Shown: positions 52,399 through 62,762, numbered from the stretch's first letter. The stretch is DNA of 64,000 nucleotides from Sulfitobacter alexandrii (GCF_001886735.1 NZ_CP018076.1:1-64000); one strand, 5' to 3'. The notes: generated by a model not told the origin, from the letters alone. Program-made: numbers and translations.

Positions 52399-53252
52399 GA
52401 CTGGCGCATCTGCGAACGGCTGCGATCGTGCTTTCGATTTCCAGCGTCGCCGTGGCGGCCGCGCCGGTCTTCTGGCATCTTCGGGGGCACCATTCGGTGA
52501 TCCCGGCACGCGCCCCGGCGGCGCCGTCAAATGTGCCTGACCTCCCGCCGCTTGACCTCGGCCAGACCCTCGCCTTTGCGCCTTTCGGCAGCGCGGCTGT
52601 GCCCGAACAGCCCGCGCCGCAGGCCCGGCCAGCCTTGGAGATGACCCTTCTGGGAGTGATTGTGCGGGACGATCCCGCCCGGTCCCTGGCCCTGATCAAT
52701 GTACAGGGGACCGAGGCGAACTACCGTCCGGGTGACCAATTGGCGGAAGATGCGGTTCTGGATTCCATCGCATCCGACCGCGTTACGGTTGATATCTCCG
52801 GAACGCAGCATGTCCTGACCTTCGACGGGGCCGAAGAATCCGACGAGGAAAGAATGCCCACGGGTGCAGAGAGGCTGGCGGCGCTGATGACGTCCGGCCA
52901 GGGCGACACCATAAGCGAGAGAGTGGACGCCGCCGCCAAGGCCGAACCGGTCACGACGCAGGATTACATAGACCTGTGGCGTGATCGCATCAGGGCCAAC
53001 CCGGCGCAGGTTCTTGAGACAATAGGTTTGGTACCAACGCCAAACGGCTATAAGATCGCGGAAGAGCATGACACGGGCGTTAACCGCGCGGGTCTGCAGG
53101 CGGGAGACGTCGTGACGAGTGTAAATGGGCAATCCGTTGGAGATGTCGAGAAAGACCGCGCGCTTTACGATGCCGTGGCTGCTTCCGGCGTGGCCCGCAT
53201 CGAAGTTCAGAGGAACGGCCGGACGATCGTGATGTCGTTTCCGCTGGAATGA
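52395..53252 (+). CDS. gspC: Type II secretion protein GspC
   Basis: A 285-residue bitopic protein: a membrane helix (AAIVLSISSVAVAAAPVF), a homology-region domain (LLGVIVRDDPARSLALI) and a C-terminal PDZ domain (AGLQAGDVVTSVNGQSVGD). It connects the inner platform to the secretin and may select substrates. ATGA overlap with gspI and gspD. Confidence 0.9.
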   Translation: MRLAHLRTAAIVLSISSVAVAAAPVFWHLRGHHSVIPARAPAAPSNVPDLPPLDLGQTLAFAPFGSAAVPEQPAPQARPALEMTLLGVIVRDDPARSLALINVQGTEANYRPGDQLAEDAVLDSIASDRVTVDISGTQHVLTFDGAEESDEERMPTGAERLAALMTSGQGDTISERVDAAAKAEPVTTQDYIDLWRDRIRANPAQVLETIGLVPTPNGYKIAEEHDTGVNRAGLQAGDVVTSVNGQSVGDVEKDRALYDAVAASGVARIEVQRNGRTIVMSFPLE

Positions 53253-55195
53253 CCCTGCTGCGCCCCCTGATCGTTCTCGCCTTGGCGCTGCTCCTGGCAC
53301 TGCCCGCCCGCGCGCAGGATGACGAGACCTTTGTCATCAACCTGCGCGATGCGGAGATTTCGGTTCTGGTCGAGCAGATCTCGGAGATCACGGGCAGGAC
53401 CTTGGTGCTCGACCCCGGACTGACCGGAGACGTGACCGTCGTGTCGGCGGAGGCACTGGACCGGGAGGGCGTGTGGTCCCTGTTCCAGTCGATCCTGCGG
53501 GTCCGGGGGTTCGTCGCCGTGCAGGCTGGCACGATCTGGCAGGTGGTGCCGGAGGGCGAGGCGCGCACGGTCAGCGGGCCGACGCAGGAAGACACACCAA
53601 CCGCCGGGGAGCAGGATTTCGTCACCGTGATGCTGCGGCTCAATCGCCTGCCCTCTGCCGAAGCGGTTCGGGTTCTGCGGCCGCTGATCGCGGAGAGCGG
53701 ATATATCGAAGCGGTCGAGGATCCAAACGCGGTGGTGATCACGGATACGCGTGCGAACGTGGACCGTATCACGGCCATCGCCCAGAGCTTTGACGGCGAT
53801 GTGCAGGTGCGTGCCGAGGTGATCCGTTTTCGTTCCGCCGATGCGGGGACGGTGGGTAACGCCATTCTCGAAGTGCTCGGGCCTGCGGGAACGGGTGCGC
53901 GTTTGTCGGTCGATACCGGGTCCAACCTTTTGCTGGTGCGCGGCACCCCCGCCGATATCGCCGAAATCCGCGATCTTGCGATGGCCATGGACGTGGCGCC
54001 GCGGACCGATCCGCGCGAAAGCGTCGCGACAACCGTTTTCAACCTGCAATATGGCGACGCCGCGATCATTACCGAGATCGTCAAGGGCAGCCTTGGCGAC
54101 GTGACGGACGTGGCCGAAGTGACCAACCCGGTGGCGGCGAGCCAGGGCGAAGCGGAAGAGGTTGCCGGCGGTCGTTTCGTGGCTCTGGACCGCGCGAACG
54201 AGCCGGAGCCGGTGACAATCACCGCGTCCGTCGAAACCAATTCGATTATCGTGCGCGGCACCACCCGGCAGGTTCAGGAAGTCGGGCAGTTGATCCGCGC
54301 CCTGGACGTGCGCCGCCCGCAGGTCATGATCGAGGCCGCGATCGTCGAGGTGTCCGGCGAAGTCGCCGAAAGGCTTGGCGTGCAGCTGGGCCTCGGGCCG
54401 AACATTCCCAATGGGGCCATCGCGGCAACGGCTTTCAACAACGGCGGGGGCGCTTCGCTGGGGGCGATCCTGTCGGCGGTCGGCGTGCCGCAGGGATCGG
54501 CCCTGTCCACGGGGCTGTCGATCGGCGCGGGGGGCAACGACTTCGGGATCCTGGTGCAGGCACTGGCCCAGTCCACCCGAGCCCGGCTGTTGTCGACACC
54601 GTCGGTCACCACGCTGGACAATGAACCCGCCACCATCGTCGTGGGACAGAACGTTCCGTTCCGCACGGGCACCTTCGCGACCGACGGCAACACGGTCAGT
54701 CCTTTCACCACCATCGAGCGGCGGGACGTGGGCATTACCATGAACGTCGTGCCGCGCATCACGGCGGGCGGCGTCGTTCAGCTGACGATCGAGCAGGAAA
54801 TTTCCAATCTGCTCGCCACCAACGTGGAAGGTGCCGCCGACCTCATCACCAACCGCCGTGTCATCAACACGACGGTGATGGCGGACAACCGGGGAACCGT
54901 CGTCTTGGGCGGTCTGATCACCGACGACCGGACCAACGGCACGAGCAAGGTTCCCGGACTGGGCGACATCCCTGTGGTCGGCGAACTGTTCAAGTCGCGC
55001 AATGCGCGGAATACGCAGCGCACCTTGTTCGTCTTCCTGCGCCCGACCATCCTGCGCAGCAAACATGACGTCCAGACGGCGGCGCAAAGCCGGTACCAAC
55101 GGCTGAAGTCCGCGGACGTTACCGAACCGCCGAAGACCATTCTCAAGCAGCAGAAGGTGCGCCAGTTGCCACTTGAGATAGAGGGCCTGTACTGA
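53249..55195 (+). CDS. gspD: Type II secretion outer-membrane secretin GspD
   Basis: A 648-residue secretin. A signal peptide (LALALLLALPARAQ) precedes N0-N3 domains (about 25-340) and the secretin barrel domain with RPQVMIEAAIVEVSGE and the C-terminal VPGLGDIPVVGELFKSR. It forms the outer-membrane gate. The C-terminal S-domain is short and no pilotin gene is adjacent. Last gene of the operon; its stop lies 18 bases from that of the convergent tadC. Confidence 0.96.
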   Translation: MTLLRPLIVLALALLLALPARAQDDETFVINLRDAEISVLVEQISEITGRTLVLDPGLTGDVTVVSAEALDREGVWSLFQSILRVRGFVAVQAGTIWQVVPEGEARTVSGPTQEDTPTAGEQDFVTVMLRLNRLPSAEAVRVLRPLIAESGYIEAVEDPNAVVITDTRANVDRITAIAQSFDGDVQVRAEVIRFRSADAGTVGNAILEVLGPAGTGARLSVDTGSNLLLVRGTPADIAEIRDLAMAMDVAPRTDPRESVATTVFNLQYGDAAIITEIVKGSLGDVTDVAEVTNPVAASQGEAEEVAGGRFVALDRANEPEPVTITASVETNSIIVRGTTRQVQEVGQLIRALDVRRPQVMIEAAIVEVSGEVAERLGVQLGLGPNIPNGAIAATAFNNGGGASLGAILSAVGVPQGSALSTGLSIGAGGNDFGILVQALAQSTRARLLSTPSVTTLDNEPATIVVGQNVPFRTGTFATDGNTVSPFTTIERRDVGITMNVVPRITAGGVVQLTIEQEISNLLATNVEGAADLITNRRVINTTVMADNRGTVVLGGLITDDRTNGTSKVPGLGDIPVVGELFKSRNARNTQRTLFVFLRPTILRSKHDVQTAAQSRYQRLKSADVTEPPKTILKQQKVRQLPLEIEGLY

Positions 55196-55213
55196 GCCAG
55201 AAGCCGTGGCGGA

Positions 55214-56197
55214 TCAGTAGATCGCCATGTAGCGAATGATGATCGGCGTCAACGTGATCAGGAACAGCGCGGGCAGCATCAGCACCGACATCACGCCGGA
55301 CATCTGCACCGGCAGCTTGTTGGCCTTCTCTTGCGCGGCAAGTTCGCGCATCTGCCGCATTTCGATGGCATAGGTCTTGAGCGCGGCGGTCAGGCTGGTG
55401 CCGAATTGAAGCGACTGGGCGATGACCAGCGCAAAGGAGCGCGCCTCGTCGATGCCCATCCTTTCGGCCATGTCGAACAGCGCGCTTTCGCGGTCGCGGC
55501 CGGCCTGGATTTCGAGTTGGAGAAGCAGGAATTCATAGGCAATTTCAGGCGCCACCCGGCCAAGCTCGTTGCCGACACGGTTGATCGCGGCGTCGAAACC
55601 CATGCCGGCTTCGACGGAGATCTGGACGAGGTCCAGCGCGTTCGGAAACGCCTTGGAGATCTTTTCCTTGCGCGCCTTGATCCTCGAATACAGCCAGAAC
55701 CCCGGCCCGTAGAAGCCGACCCCTGCACCGATGGCCGCGACCTGAAGCAGACGCAGTTTCGAGGTGGCTTCGATCTTGTCTGCGATGAACGCGGGCAGCA
55801 GACCGGACTGTGTCAGAAAGATCGCGGCAAAAACCGAAACGGGGGGCAGCAGCGCCAGACACAGCCGGACGAGGAAGAAGATTTCGACCGAATCCGCGCG
55901 GTCGAACCCTACCTTGGCAAGCTGGAACCTGATCTGTGCCCTTTCCGAGGGGTCTTCGGGGATCAGTGCCTTCTTGAAGCCGCGCGGGGCCGATTCCTTG
56001 CCCTTTGACAGGGTCGAGCGTCCCTCGTTCATGGCAATGGAGAGCGCCCTCATCCGGGAGGCCGAATGATCCCGCGTCTGAACAAGGCCGACTGCCGCGA
56101 AAAGGAGCATCGCGAAAGCCGCCAGCGCCGCGAACATGATCAGCGTCTGCGGCGAGGCATAGAGGGTGGCGTCGGTAAGGAGGGAAGCGGAACGCAT
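55214..56197 (-). CDS. tadC: Tad pilus inner-membrane platform protein TadC
   Basis: A 327-residue polytopic protein with a T2SSF domain (DLVQISVEAGMGFDAAINRV) and four to five helices. With TadB it forms the platform of the Flp pilus. It is the last gene of the operon, 8 bases past tadB. Confidence 0.93.
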   Translation of the reverse strand: MRSASLLTDATLYASPQTLIMFAALAAFAMLLFAAVGLVQTRDHSASRMRALSIAMNEGRSTLSKGKESAPRGFKKALIPEDPSERAQIRFQLAKVGFDRADSVEIFFLVRLCLALLPPVSVFAAIFLTQSGLLPAFIADKIEATSKLRLLQVAAIGAGVGFYGPGFWLYSRIKARKEKISKAFPNALDLVQISVEAGMGFDAAINRVGNELGRVAPEIAYEFLLLQLEIQAGRDRESALFDMAERMGIDEARSFALVIAQSLQFGTSLTAALKTYAIEMRQMRELAAQEKANKLPVQMSGVMSVLMLPALFLITLTPIIIRYMAIY

Positions 56198-56205
56198 GAA
56201 AGGCC

Positions 56206-57168
56206 CTAGATCTTGAAGGTTACGAGCTTGCGCAGGGCAAGGAAGTTGGCCACCACCAGCAGGATGATCGTGATCGCGATCGGCTGGTACATCGGGTCAT
56301 CGCTGATCGCGCCGTAATAATCCGGCGCGGTGTAGGAGGTGACGAGGTAGATCAATACGGGCAGGGCGGAGAGCACGTAGGCCGACATGCGCCCTTCGGA
56401 GGAGATCGCGCGCACCCGACGGCGCATCACGATCCGGTCCCGAACGACCTTGGCGAGGGTCCCCAGCATATCCGCCAGATTGCCGCCGGTGCCGTGCTGG
56501 ATCCGGATGGACACCGCCAGATATTCGACGTCTTCCTGTCCGACCCGGTCCGCGAAATCGGTGAAGGCGTCGGTGAGGTAGTCGCCGTGGCTGACCTGCT
56601 CGGCCAGTTGGCGAAATTCCGCACCGATGGGGTCGGGCATCGTACGCCCCACGTTAGAAATTGTTGCGCTGATCGGGTGGCCGATCCGCAGACCGCGCAT
56701 CATGAGGTCAAGCGCATCGGGCAACTGCTGCGTCAGGGCATCCACCCGCGTGGCGTGTCGTTTCCGGAGAAACGCCTTGACCAGCAAGATCGAGATGACG
56801 ACGCCGGCCGGGTAGGCGACGGCCGCATTCAGTCGCAATGAAAGGGCGACGCCGATCGCCAGTGCAAGGACGAGGAGGCCCGTCAGGATCAGCGGTTCCT
56901 TTCCTTCCAGCCCGGCCCGGCGCACCAGCAGGGCGGGATCGCCGATCAGCGGGATCGACAGCCCCGTCAGCCCCTGGCGCTGCCTGCGGACCATCGCCTC
57001 GGCCATGCCGTGTCCGGTTTGCGGGCGCATGTTCTTGAGACGTCTGGCCGCCGTCCGTTCCTGACGGTTCTCGGGCGCCAAGATCATGCGGAAGGCGACG
57101 ATCGCCAGCATCAGCAGGCCTGCGACCGCGAGGGTCCAGATCAGGGTGAGAGATCCGTCGACGGGCAT
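56206..57168 (-). CDS. tadB: Tad pilus inner-membrane platform protein TadB
   Basis: A 320-residue polytopic protein with a T2SSF domain ([38 protein letters not shown]) and about four helices. Its ATG overlaps the tadA stop by one base. Confidence 0.93.
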   Translation of the reverse strand: MPVDGSLTLIWTLAVAGLLMLAIVAFRMILAPENRQERTAARRLKNMRPQTGHGMAEAMVRRQRQGLTGLSIPLIGDPALLVRRAGLEGKEPLILTGLLVLALAIGVALSLRLNAAVAYPAGVVISILLVKAFLRKRHATRVDALTQQLPDALDLMMRGLRIGHPISATISNVGRTMPDPIGAEFRQLAEQVSHGDYLTDAFTDFADRVGQEDVEYLAVSIRIQHGTGGNLADMLGTLAKVVRDRIVMRRRVRAISSEGRMSAYVLSALPVLIYLVTSYTAPDYYGAISDDPMYQPIAITIILLVVANFLALRKLVTFKI

Positions 57169-58559
57169 CAGGCGACCTCTTCCATCATCGAGAAGGCGTC
57201 GCTGGCCAGTGATACGCCGGACGACATCAAGGCTTCGAAGCAGCGGGGGCGCACGCCGGTGGCCATCATGCGACCCTTTACGTTGCCGTCATCGTCGACG
57301 CCCATCTTCTTGAAGACGAAGATGTCCTGCATCATCACGGTATCCCCCTCGAGCCCCACGATCTCGGAGATGCTGGTAACTTTGCGCCGCCCGTCCGACA
57401 GGCGGTTGAGCTGCAGCACCAGTTGCAGACCCGCCGCGATCTGCGAGCGGATGGCCTGCATCGGGAAATCTCCGCCGATCATCGTGACCATCTGTTCAAG
57501 GCGGCTGATCGCGTCGCGCGCGGTATTGGCGTGGATCGTGGTCATGGACCCGTCGTGGCCGGTGTTCATGGCCTGCAACATGTCGAAGGCCTCGTTCCCG
57601 CGAACCTCTCCGACCATGATCCGGTCGGGACGCATCCGCAGGGCATTGATGAGCAGGTCGCGTTGGGTGATACGGCCCGTGCCTTCGGCGTTCGCGGGTC
57701 GCGTTTCGAGGCGGACGACGTGTTCCTGCTGCAGCTGCAACTCTGCCGCGTCCTCGATGGTCACCATGCGGTGACGCGGGTCGATGAAAGCGGACAGCGC
57801 GTTGAGCATCGTCGTCTTTCCCGATCCGGTGCCGCCGGAAATCAGGATGTTCATGCGGCCCTTCACCGCCGCTTCGAGAAACTGCGCCGCCGGTTTGGAC
57901 AGGGCGCCATGCTCCAGCAGCCTGTCCATATGCAACGGTGTCCGCGAGAACTTGCGGATCGAGAGGCTGGGACCGTCGATGGCGCAGGGGCGGATGATCG
58001 CGTTGACGCGGCTTCCGTCTTCCAGGCGCGCGTCAACCCAAGGCTGGCTTTCGTCGATACGACGGCCGACGCTGGACACGATCTTGTCGATGATCCGCAG
58101 AAGGTGGCGTTCGTCGCGGAAACGGACCTCAGTGCGTTCCAGCAGGCCGCGCCGTTCGACAAAGACCTTGTCGGTGCCGTTGACAAGGATATCGCTAACC
58201 GTCGGGTCCGCGAGCAGGGGTTCGAGCGGGCCGAGCCCCAGAACCTCGTCCAGCAGTTCGTCCATCAGCGCCTGGAATGCGCCGGATGGAATGTGCTGAC
58301 CCCGCTCCTGCAGGTGCTGCGCGGCGAGCGTGGCGATTTCCCGGCGCAGATCCTCCTTGCTGACCTTGTCGAGAACCGTCAGATTCAACTGGTCCAGCAG
58401 CAGGGTGTGCAGTTCCACCTTCAGGCCGTTGTCCGACTCGGCGACTGGCGCGGGTCGTGCTTTGGCCGCGGGCTGCGGGCTCGGCTGCGGTTGCGCCGCG
58501 GGACGGGCAGGCGCAGGTGCGGGGGCGGCAGGCCGGTTGGCGTTGAAGGATCTGAACAT
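57168..58559 (-). CDS. tadA: Tad pilus assembly ATPase TadA (CpaF)
   Basis: A 463-residue secretion ATPase. Walker A is [16 protein letters not shown], the Asp box [15 protein letters not shown] and Walker [15 protein letters not shown]. Residues about 8-40 are an Ala/Pro-rich leader. I start at ATG 58559 ([10 protein letters not shown]), 4 bases past the cpaE stop. It powers Flp pilus extension and perhaps retraction. Confidence 0.95.
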   Translation of the reverse strand: MFRSFNANRPAAPAPAPARPAAQPQPSPQPAAKARPAPVAESDNGLKVELHTLLLDQLNLTVLDKVSKEDLRREIATLAAQHLQERGQHIPSGAFQALMDELLDEVLGLGPLEPLLADPTVSDILVNGTDKVFVERRGLLERTEVRFRDERHLLRIIDKIVSSVGRRIDESQPWVDARLEDGSRVNAIIRPCAIDGPSLSIRKFSRTPLHMDRLLEHGALSKPAAQFLEAAVKGRMNILISGGTGSGKTTMLNALSAFIDPRHRMVTIEDAAELQLQQEHVVRLETRPANAEGTGRITQRDLLINALRMRPDRIMVGEVRGNEAFDMLQAMNTGHDGSMTTIHANTARDAISRLEQMVTMIGGDFPMQAIRSQIAAGLQLVLQLNRLSDGRRKVTSISEIVGLEGDTVMMQDIFVFKKMGVDDDGNVKGRMMATGVRPRCFEALMSSGVSLASDAFSMMEEVA

Positions 58560-58563
58560 CCGC

Positions 58564-59877
58564 TTAGCCCTTTCCTGTGCTGGCAAAAAGCGTCTTCTTG
58601 AGCGCGACGATCGCGCGCGCCGGCCCGGAGCGCTTGGCGTTGCCGATCAGCGGCGTGCCGAGGTCGATGGCTCTTTTCGCGGCGCGGGCATCGGTCGGAA
58701 TCCAGTGAATCAGGGGCCTGCCGATCAGCTGCGCCGCCTCCTTTTGGGCCTCGGTCGTCACCAGCGGCTTCTTCTCGAAGTTCATCACGACCTTGATCGG
58801 GAGGGTCATGTGCTCTTCCGCGATCAGGTCGATCAGCCGCCGCGTCCGGCGGACCGAGGGAAGCGACATGTCGCTGACCACGAGCACCCTCGCCGCGTTG
58901 GCCAGAACCGGATCCATCCAGTCCACCACGGTCTGGGGCATGTCGATGACGATGTTGTCATAGCGCGTCTTGAGTGCGGTCATCAGTGTGACCATGTCCT
59001 GCGGCGATATTGCCGAAAGCGGAGCGAAGACATCGGGTGCGGTCAGCACGTCGACGCCGCTGGCGTGGCGGACCATGGCCTTGTCCAGGAAAGCCGCATC
59101 CGGCACGGCGTCACCGCGAACAAAGCGCGTTGCCTGGTCGGAATCCGGCAGGTCGAGCATCAGCGCGATTGCCCCGTTCTGGATGTCGAGATCGACCAGC
59201 GCAGTGGTGCCGGGTTTGGCATCCCTTGCGATGGCGGCGGCAAGATTGACGGCCAGGGTCGACGCACCGGCGCCGCCCCTTGCACGCAGCATCACGGTGA
59301 CGTCGCCATGACCCTTGGCAAGCATCTCCGCGCCGGGGGTGTCCTGCGCGGTCAGGGCGGCAGGCATGTCGTCCTCGCCCAAGGACGGATCGGCGATGGG
59401 TTCAGGGTTCGCGGTCTCAGTGTGCTCGGGCGCTTTCCGGAGGTCCGCGCCGACGCGGCTTTCCGGGGCTTTCAGCGTGACCACAAGCATGTCCTGCACG
59501 CCAAGGTCCAGCATCGCGTTGCGGATGTCTGCGGCCAGGGGGCGCGTGGATACCGCGATGAATTGCGGCCCGGTCAGCATGTCCTCGACCCGCTTGAGGG
59601 CGGCAAGGTCGGCGGCCACGTCCTCACCGACCTCGAAGGCGATGATGTCGATCCGGTCCAGTTCCATGCCCTTGGCATCGAGGACTGCGTTAAGCGTGCC
59701 GTGAACCACCGTTCCGGCGACGTTCGGATCCTGACCCATTTCCTCGCTCAGGTTTCGGCCGAGTTCGGGGGTCTGCACCGCGATGATGACCTTTGTGCGC
59801 GGTCCGCTGTCCCGATCGGGCTGGGCCGCGACTGCTGCGGCCACCTGCTTTTCGATATCGTGATGGGCGATGGTCAT
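58564..59877 (-). CDS. cpaE: CpaE/TadZ-like Tad pilus localisation ATPase
   Basis: A 437-residue protein with an N-terminal receiver-like domain (about 28-135) and a ParA/MinD-like domain (about 190-435). The expected Walker A reads RARGGAGASTLAVN: the lysine-threonine pair of KGGxGKT is Ala-Ser, so canonical ATP binding is doubtful, as in some TadZ proteins. TadZ/CpaE places the pilus machine at the pole. Confidence 0.92.
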   Translation of the reverse strand: MTIAHHDIEKQVAAAVAAQPDRDSGPRTKVIIAVQTPELGRNLSEEMGQDPNVAGTVVHGTLNAVLDAKGMELDRIDIIAFEVGEDVAADLAALKRVEDMLTGPQFIAVSTRPLAADIRNAMLDLGVQDMLVVTLKAPESRVGADLRKAPEHTETANPEPIADPSLGEDDMPAALTAQDTPGAEMLAKGHGDVTVMLRARGGAGASTLAVNLAAAIARDAKPGTTALVDLDIQNGAIALMLDLPDSDQATRFVRGDAVPDAAFLDKAMVRHASGVDVLTAPDVFAPLSAISPQDMVTLMTALKTRYDNIVIDMPQTVVDWMDPVLANAARVLVVSDMSLPSVRRTRRLIDLIAEEHMTLPIKVVMNFEKKPLVTTEAQKEAAQLIGRPLIHWIPTDARAAKRAIDLGTPLIGNAKRSGPARAIVALKKTLFASTGKG

Positions 59878-59887
59878 GCAAAGGTTC

Positions 59888-60514
59888 CTAGTTGATGGTT
59901 TCAGCGGGCAGAGAGGCGCTCATGGCGGGAAAGGTGAACCCTTCGCCCAACTTGCTGCCCTTGGAATTGCTGGCGAAATCCGCCAGCGCGCCCAGCGGCG
60001 AAATGAAGTCGAAGCGCAGCGCCGCCAGTTCGACGGTGACGACCGGGGTATAGGCAGCGGCGACCCGGTTGAGGCTGGGGTCGAAGCTGTAGGTGAACCT
60101 CAGATTCTCGGGCCGGGCGGTGTTCGGCAGCAGGGGGCGCACCCGATTCCAGATCTGCGCGGCAGTCGGGTTTTCGAGCGATCCGGTGCAGGACACCAGG
60201 CCGGGCGCCTGGCACAAACCCGGGCGCGTCTCGCACGAGCTGCCGTTCGGCAGGTCGAGGGAGATGATTCCGATCAGTCCACGTTGGTTGACGCGGGGCA
60301 CATCCGGGCAGGCGGGCGCGCGCACGACGGCCATGCGAACCGCCTTTTCGGTCGCCTTTTCCGCCATCACGTTGGAAAATCCCAGCCGCGCAAAGTCGAT
60401 CAGGGCGAAGATCATGAAGATGAAGATACTGAGTACCACGGCGAATTCCACGAGGGTCGCGCCGGCTTCGTTTCGTGCGAAATGCCGAAAATCGATACGG
60501 GACAGGGAAATCAC
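59888..60514 (-). CDS. TadE/TadF-like minor pseudopilin (second)
   Basis: A 208-residue protein with a prepilin-like site NEAG before ATLVEFAVVLSIFIFMIF, followed by a periplasmic domain with two likely disulfides (CPDVP, SCETRPGLC, SCTG). TadE and TadF are processed minor pilins of the Tad system. Starts at a GTG overlapping the previous stop (GTGA); 10 bases before cpaE. Confidence 0.85.
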   Translation of the reverse strand: MISLSRIDFRHFARNEAGATLVEFAVVLSIFIFMIFALIDFARLGFSNVMAEKATEKAVRMAVVRAPACPDVPRVNQRGLIGIISLDLPNGSSCETRPGLCQAPGLVSCTGSLENPTAAQIWNRVRPLLPNTARPENLRFTYSFDPSLNRVAAAYTPVVTVELAALRFDFISPLGALADFASNSKGSKLGEGFTFPAMSASLPAETIN

Positions 60515-60996
60515 AGGCCCAGGATCCTCGTGCTGTCGGTAACTTTCGTGTCGACGGCGGCGGTCTCGACCCCGGCCAGCCGAAAGAGCGACGCGAAGGG
60601 CACCCCGATCTGAAGGCTGGCACTGACCGTTGCCACCGCGGTGGCGCCGCCGCGCAAACCGGCGTTCCGGCAGGTCAGGCTGGCGTTGACACCCTTGATC
60701 GACACGGCGCGCGGGAACATTCCCTCGCCGGACTGGCTGGTGCGTACGATCTCCGTCAGCTTGGCATCCCAGGCGCTGACCGATCCACCGTTCAGGCAGA
60801 TGTCGCGGTCCACCACGCGGCTGAGGTAGCGTGTCGCATCACGCACCCCGGTGATCGTGGTCTGGTAGGACCAGTAGGTCCGCGTGCCCTCGACGCAGAG
60901 CCCGACAAATAGAAGGAGCGTCGGCAGGAGCATTCCGAATTCGACCAGCGCGGCGCCGTCTTCGTTTCGCCAGAAGGTGAGGTGCCTGCGCATCAT
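60511..60996 (-). CDS. TadE-like minor pseudopilin (first)
   Basis: A 161-residue protein with NEDG before AALVEFGMLLPTLLLFVGLC and a short periplasmic domain. Start at the double ATG (60996/60993) that overlaps the tadG stop. Which of the two TadE-like proteins corresponds to TadE or TadF cannot be told from sequence alone. Confidence 0.85.
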   Translation of the reverse strand: MMRRHLTFWRNEDGAALVEFGMLLPTLLLFVGLCVEGTRTYWSYQTTITGVRDATRYLSRVVDRDICLNGGSVSAWDAKLTEIVRTSQSGEGMFPRAVSIKGVNASLTCRNAGLRGGATAVATVSASLQIGVPFASLFRLAGVETAAVDTKVTDSTRILGL

Positions 60997-62453
60997 TCGA
61001 CAAGCCTCACGACGTCCACGACTTCCGTGTCGAGGTTGCCACCACCGCAATCGCCGCCCAGGCAGGCGGTGATCTCGACGTTGAGCAGACCGTTTTCTGC
61101 GGGGCCGAGAGTGAAGACCTCGAAGAATTGTTGCACAGGGGGCACCGTCACGGCGGCATCCAGTTCCGCCGAAAGGCAGTCGATCCCGGCCACCACCATG
61201 AGGCGGCGCTTGATATCCTTGTTCGGCTGGGGCGCGCACATGGCGGGTTCTCCGATCACGCCGCCCAGAAGGCCACCGACCGCGCCCGTCAACGGGTTGG
61301 ACTCAGCTTCGACGGCGGCTTCGATTTCGGCTTGGTAGAATTCGAAGCGCGTGCGCGCCTCGGGGTGGGGCTCGTCGCCGTCGTAATGCGCTTCGACATA
61401 GGCCGTCCGGCCCGCCTCCCACACACCGTTGCCCTGAACGGAGCATCCGCCGGTCGCAAGGCAATCGTCGGTCGGCAGCCCGATATCCGCGTTCCCGAGG
61501 TTCAGCAGGTCTCCGATCGGGAGGCAGAGGCCTGCGGCGCTCAGCAGGCCGGTAAGGACGTTGGGCGCGGCACTGAACTGCGGTTTGTTGCGGTATCCGG
61601 AAACGAGACCACGGAACTTGCCGAAACGGGTATTGATCGCGTCCATCAGGTCGGTGCCGGAGACATCCGCCGTAAGATGCAGCCCGCCGCCTCCGGCGCA
61701 GGCCGTTTCCGGCTGGCGCGAGGCCAGCAGACAGGCAGCCAGGTTGCGGCCGAGCAGGCCCGCGCAGATTTCGAGGCCGTCGAGTGAGTCGGTCAGCGTG
61801 TGGACGGCGCGAAGCTGGCCGGGAATCAGTTGGCTGAGATTTACATCCAGCTTCAGCTCCAATGTCTTTCCGATGTTCGAAGCCGCGTCGAAGTCGACCG
61901 AGGGCAGGCACATGGCGACCGGCGCGACATTGCATGCCTCAAGCGAGAACCCCGCCACCGCGCTGGCGGAGACGCTGCTGTCGGGTGTTTCTTCGCCGGT
62001 GAGAGAGCTGAAGGCCGCAGTCACGGCAGCCCGAACGTCGCGATCGCTGATGCGGGCTTCGACGAAACGGGCGGCATAGCTGTTCGTGGTTTCGAGCGCC
62101 TCTGACCGCTCGAACTTGCCGTTTGGAGCGGGCTTGTAGAAAACCAGCGCGACGTCGTCGGCGAAATCGAGGGTGCGTGCCCCGTCCGCGAAAGTCTGCG
62201 TATCGGTGATCAGGCCGGCAGCCGCATCGGTCGCGCGGGCGATGGAATCCGACTTGCCGTCCAGTTCCGCCGCGGCGGCAAGGCTGACACTGTCGGCGTA
62301 GGATTGCAGTTCCGACTGGGTGGCGGCCATGCGCCCAGTGTCGAAGATCAGGCCAAAGAAGCCCAGGATCATGACCACGCAGACAGCCCAGAGCAGCAGC
62401 ACGCCGCCATGTTCGTCCCTGCGAAAATGATCGAGTGCCGCTATGGGGGTCAT
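60993..62453 (-). CDS. TadG-like pilus assembly protein
   Basis: A 486-residue protein with an N-terminal TadE/Flp-type helix (DEHGGVLLLWAVCVVMILGF) that lacks Glu5, then a large periplasmic region rich in Cys pairs. It includes the Tad_N-like MAATQSELQSYADSVSLAAAAELD. It resembles TadG, which is proposed to anchor or regulate the pilus. It lies 108 bases past flp on the same strand, after a hairpin. Confidence 0.87.
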   Translation of the reverse strand: MTPIAALDHFRRDEHGGVLLLWAVCVVMILGFFGLIFDTGRMAATQSELQSYADSVSLAAAAELDGKSDSIARATDAAAGLITDTQTFADGARTLDFADDVALVFYKPAPNGKFERSEALETTNSYAARFVEARISDRDVRAAVTAAFSSLTGEETPDSSVSASAVAGFSLEACNVAPVAMCLPSVDFDAASNIGKTLELKLDVNLSQLIPGQLRAVHTLTDSLDGLEICAGLLGRNLAACLLASRQPETACAGGGGLHLTADVSGTDLMDAINTRFGKFRGLVSGYRNKPQFSAAPNVLTGLLSAAGLCLPIGDLLNLGNADIGLPTDDCLATGGCSVQGNGVWEAGRTAYVEAHYDGDEPHPEARTRFEFYQAEIEAAVEAESNPLTGAVGGLLGGVIGEPAMCAPQPNKDIKRRLMVVAGIDCLSAELDAAVTVPPVQQFFEVFTLGPAENGLLNVEITACLGGDCGGGNLDTEVVDVVRLVE

Positions 62454-62502
62454 CTGGGTACCTGGACTAAATCGTTAAACATTCCTTGCGGAAGGGTGAG
62501 CA

Positions 62503-62531
62503 GCGCCAACCGAAAAGGCGGTGGTTGGCGC
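62503..62531 (-). other. Intercistronic hairpin between flp and tadG
   Basis: A perfect 9-bp stem (GCGCCAACC with GGTTGGCGC) with an 11-base loop, 30 bases past the flp stop, without a U-tract. It probably stabilises or partly terminates the abundant pilin message. Confidence 0.55.
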
Positions 62532-62561
62532 GTCTCTTCTTTGGAAACATGGGAGGCCCGC

Positions 62562-62762
62562 TTACGGGTTGGTCGGCGTCGCGGTCTGGTTCACGGCGGC
62601 CTTGGCGTCGCTGAACTTGGTGTTCACGTCACCGCCCAGGGTCAGCAGGGCGCCTGCGCCGACGCTCACGGCAATGCCCAGGGCGATACCGTATTCCACG
62701 AGGGTCGCCCCTTCGTCACAGCTTTGCAGGCGGGCAATCAGGTTCTTCAGGGTGTTCGTCAT
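62562..62762 (-). CDS. flp: Flp/Fap type IVb pilin
   Basis: A 66-residue prepilin. The cleavage site CDEG is followed by ATLVEYGIALGIAVSVGAGA with Glu5-Tyr6, the Flp hallmark. It forms the adhesive Tad pilus fibre. AAAAGGA lies before the ATG. First gene of the Tad operon, with its own promoter region. Confidence 0.96.
   Translation of the reverse strand: MTNTLKNLIARLQSCDEGATLVEYGIALGIAVSVGAGALLTLGGDVNTKFSDAKAAVNQTATPTNP

Noticed and set aside
53207..55099. A 630-codon minus-strand frame opposite gspD
   Set aside because: Shadow of the secretin gene; no signal peptide or domain and no ribosome site.
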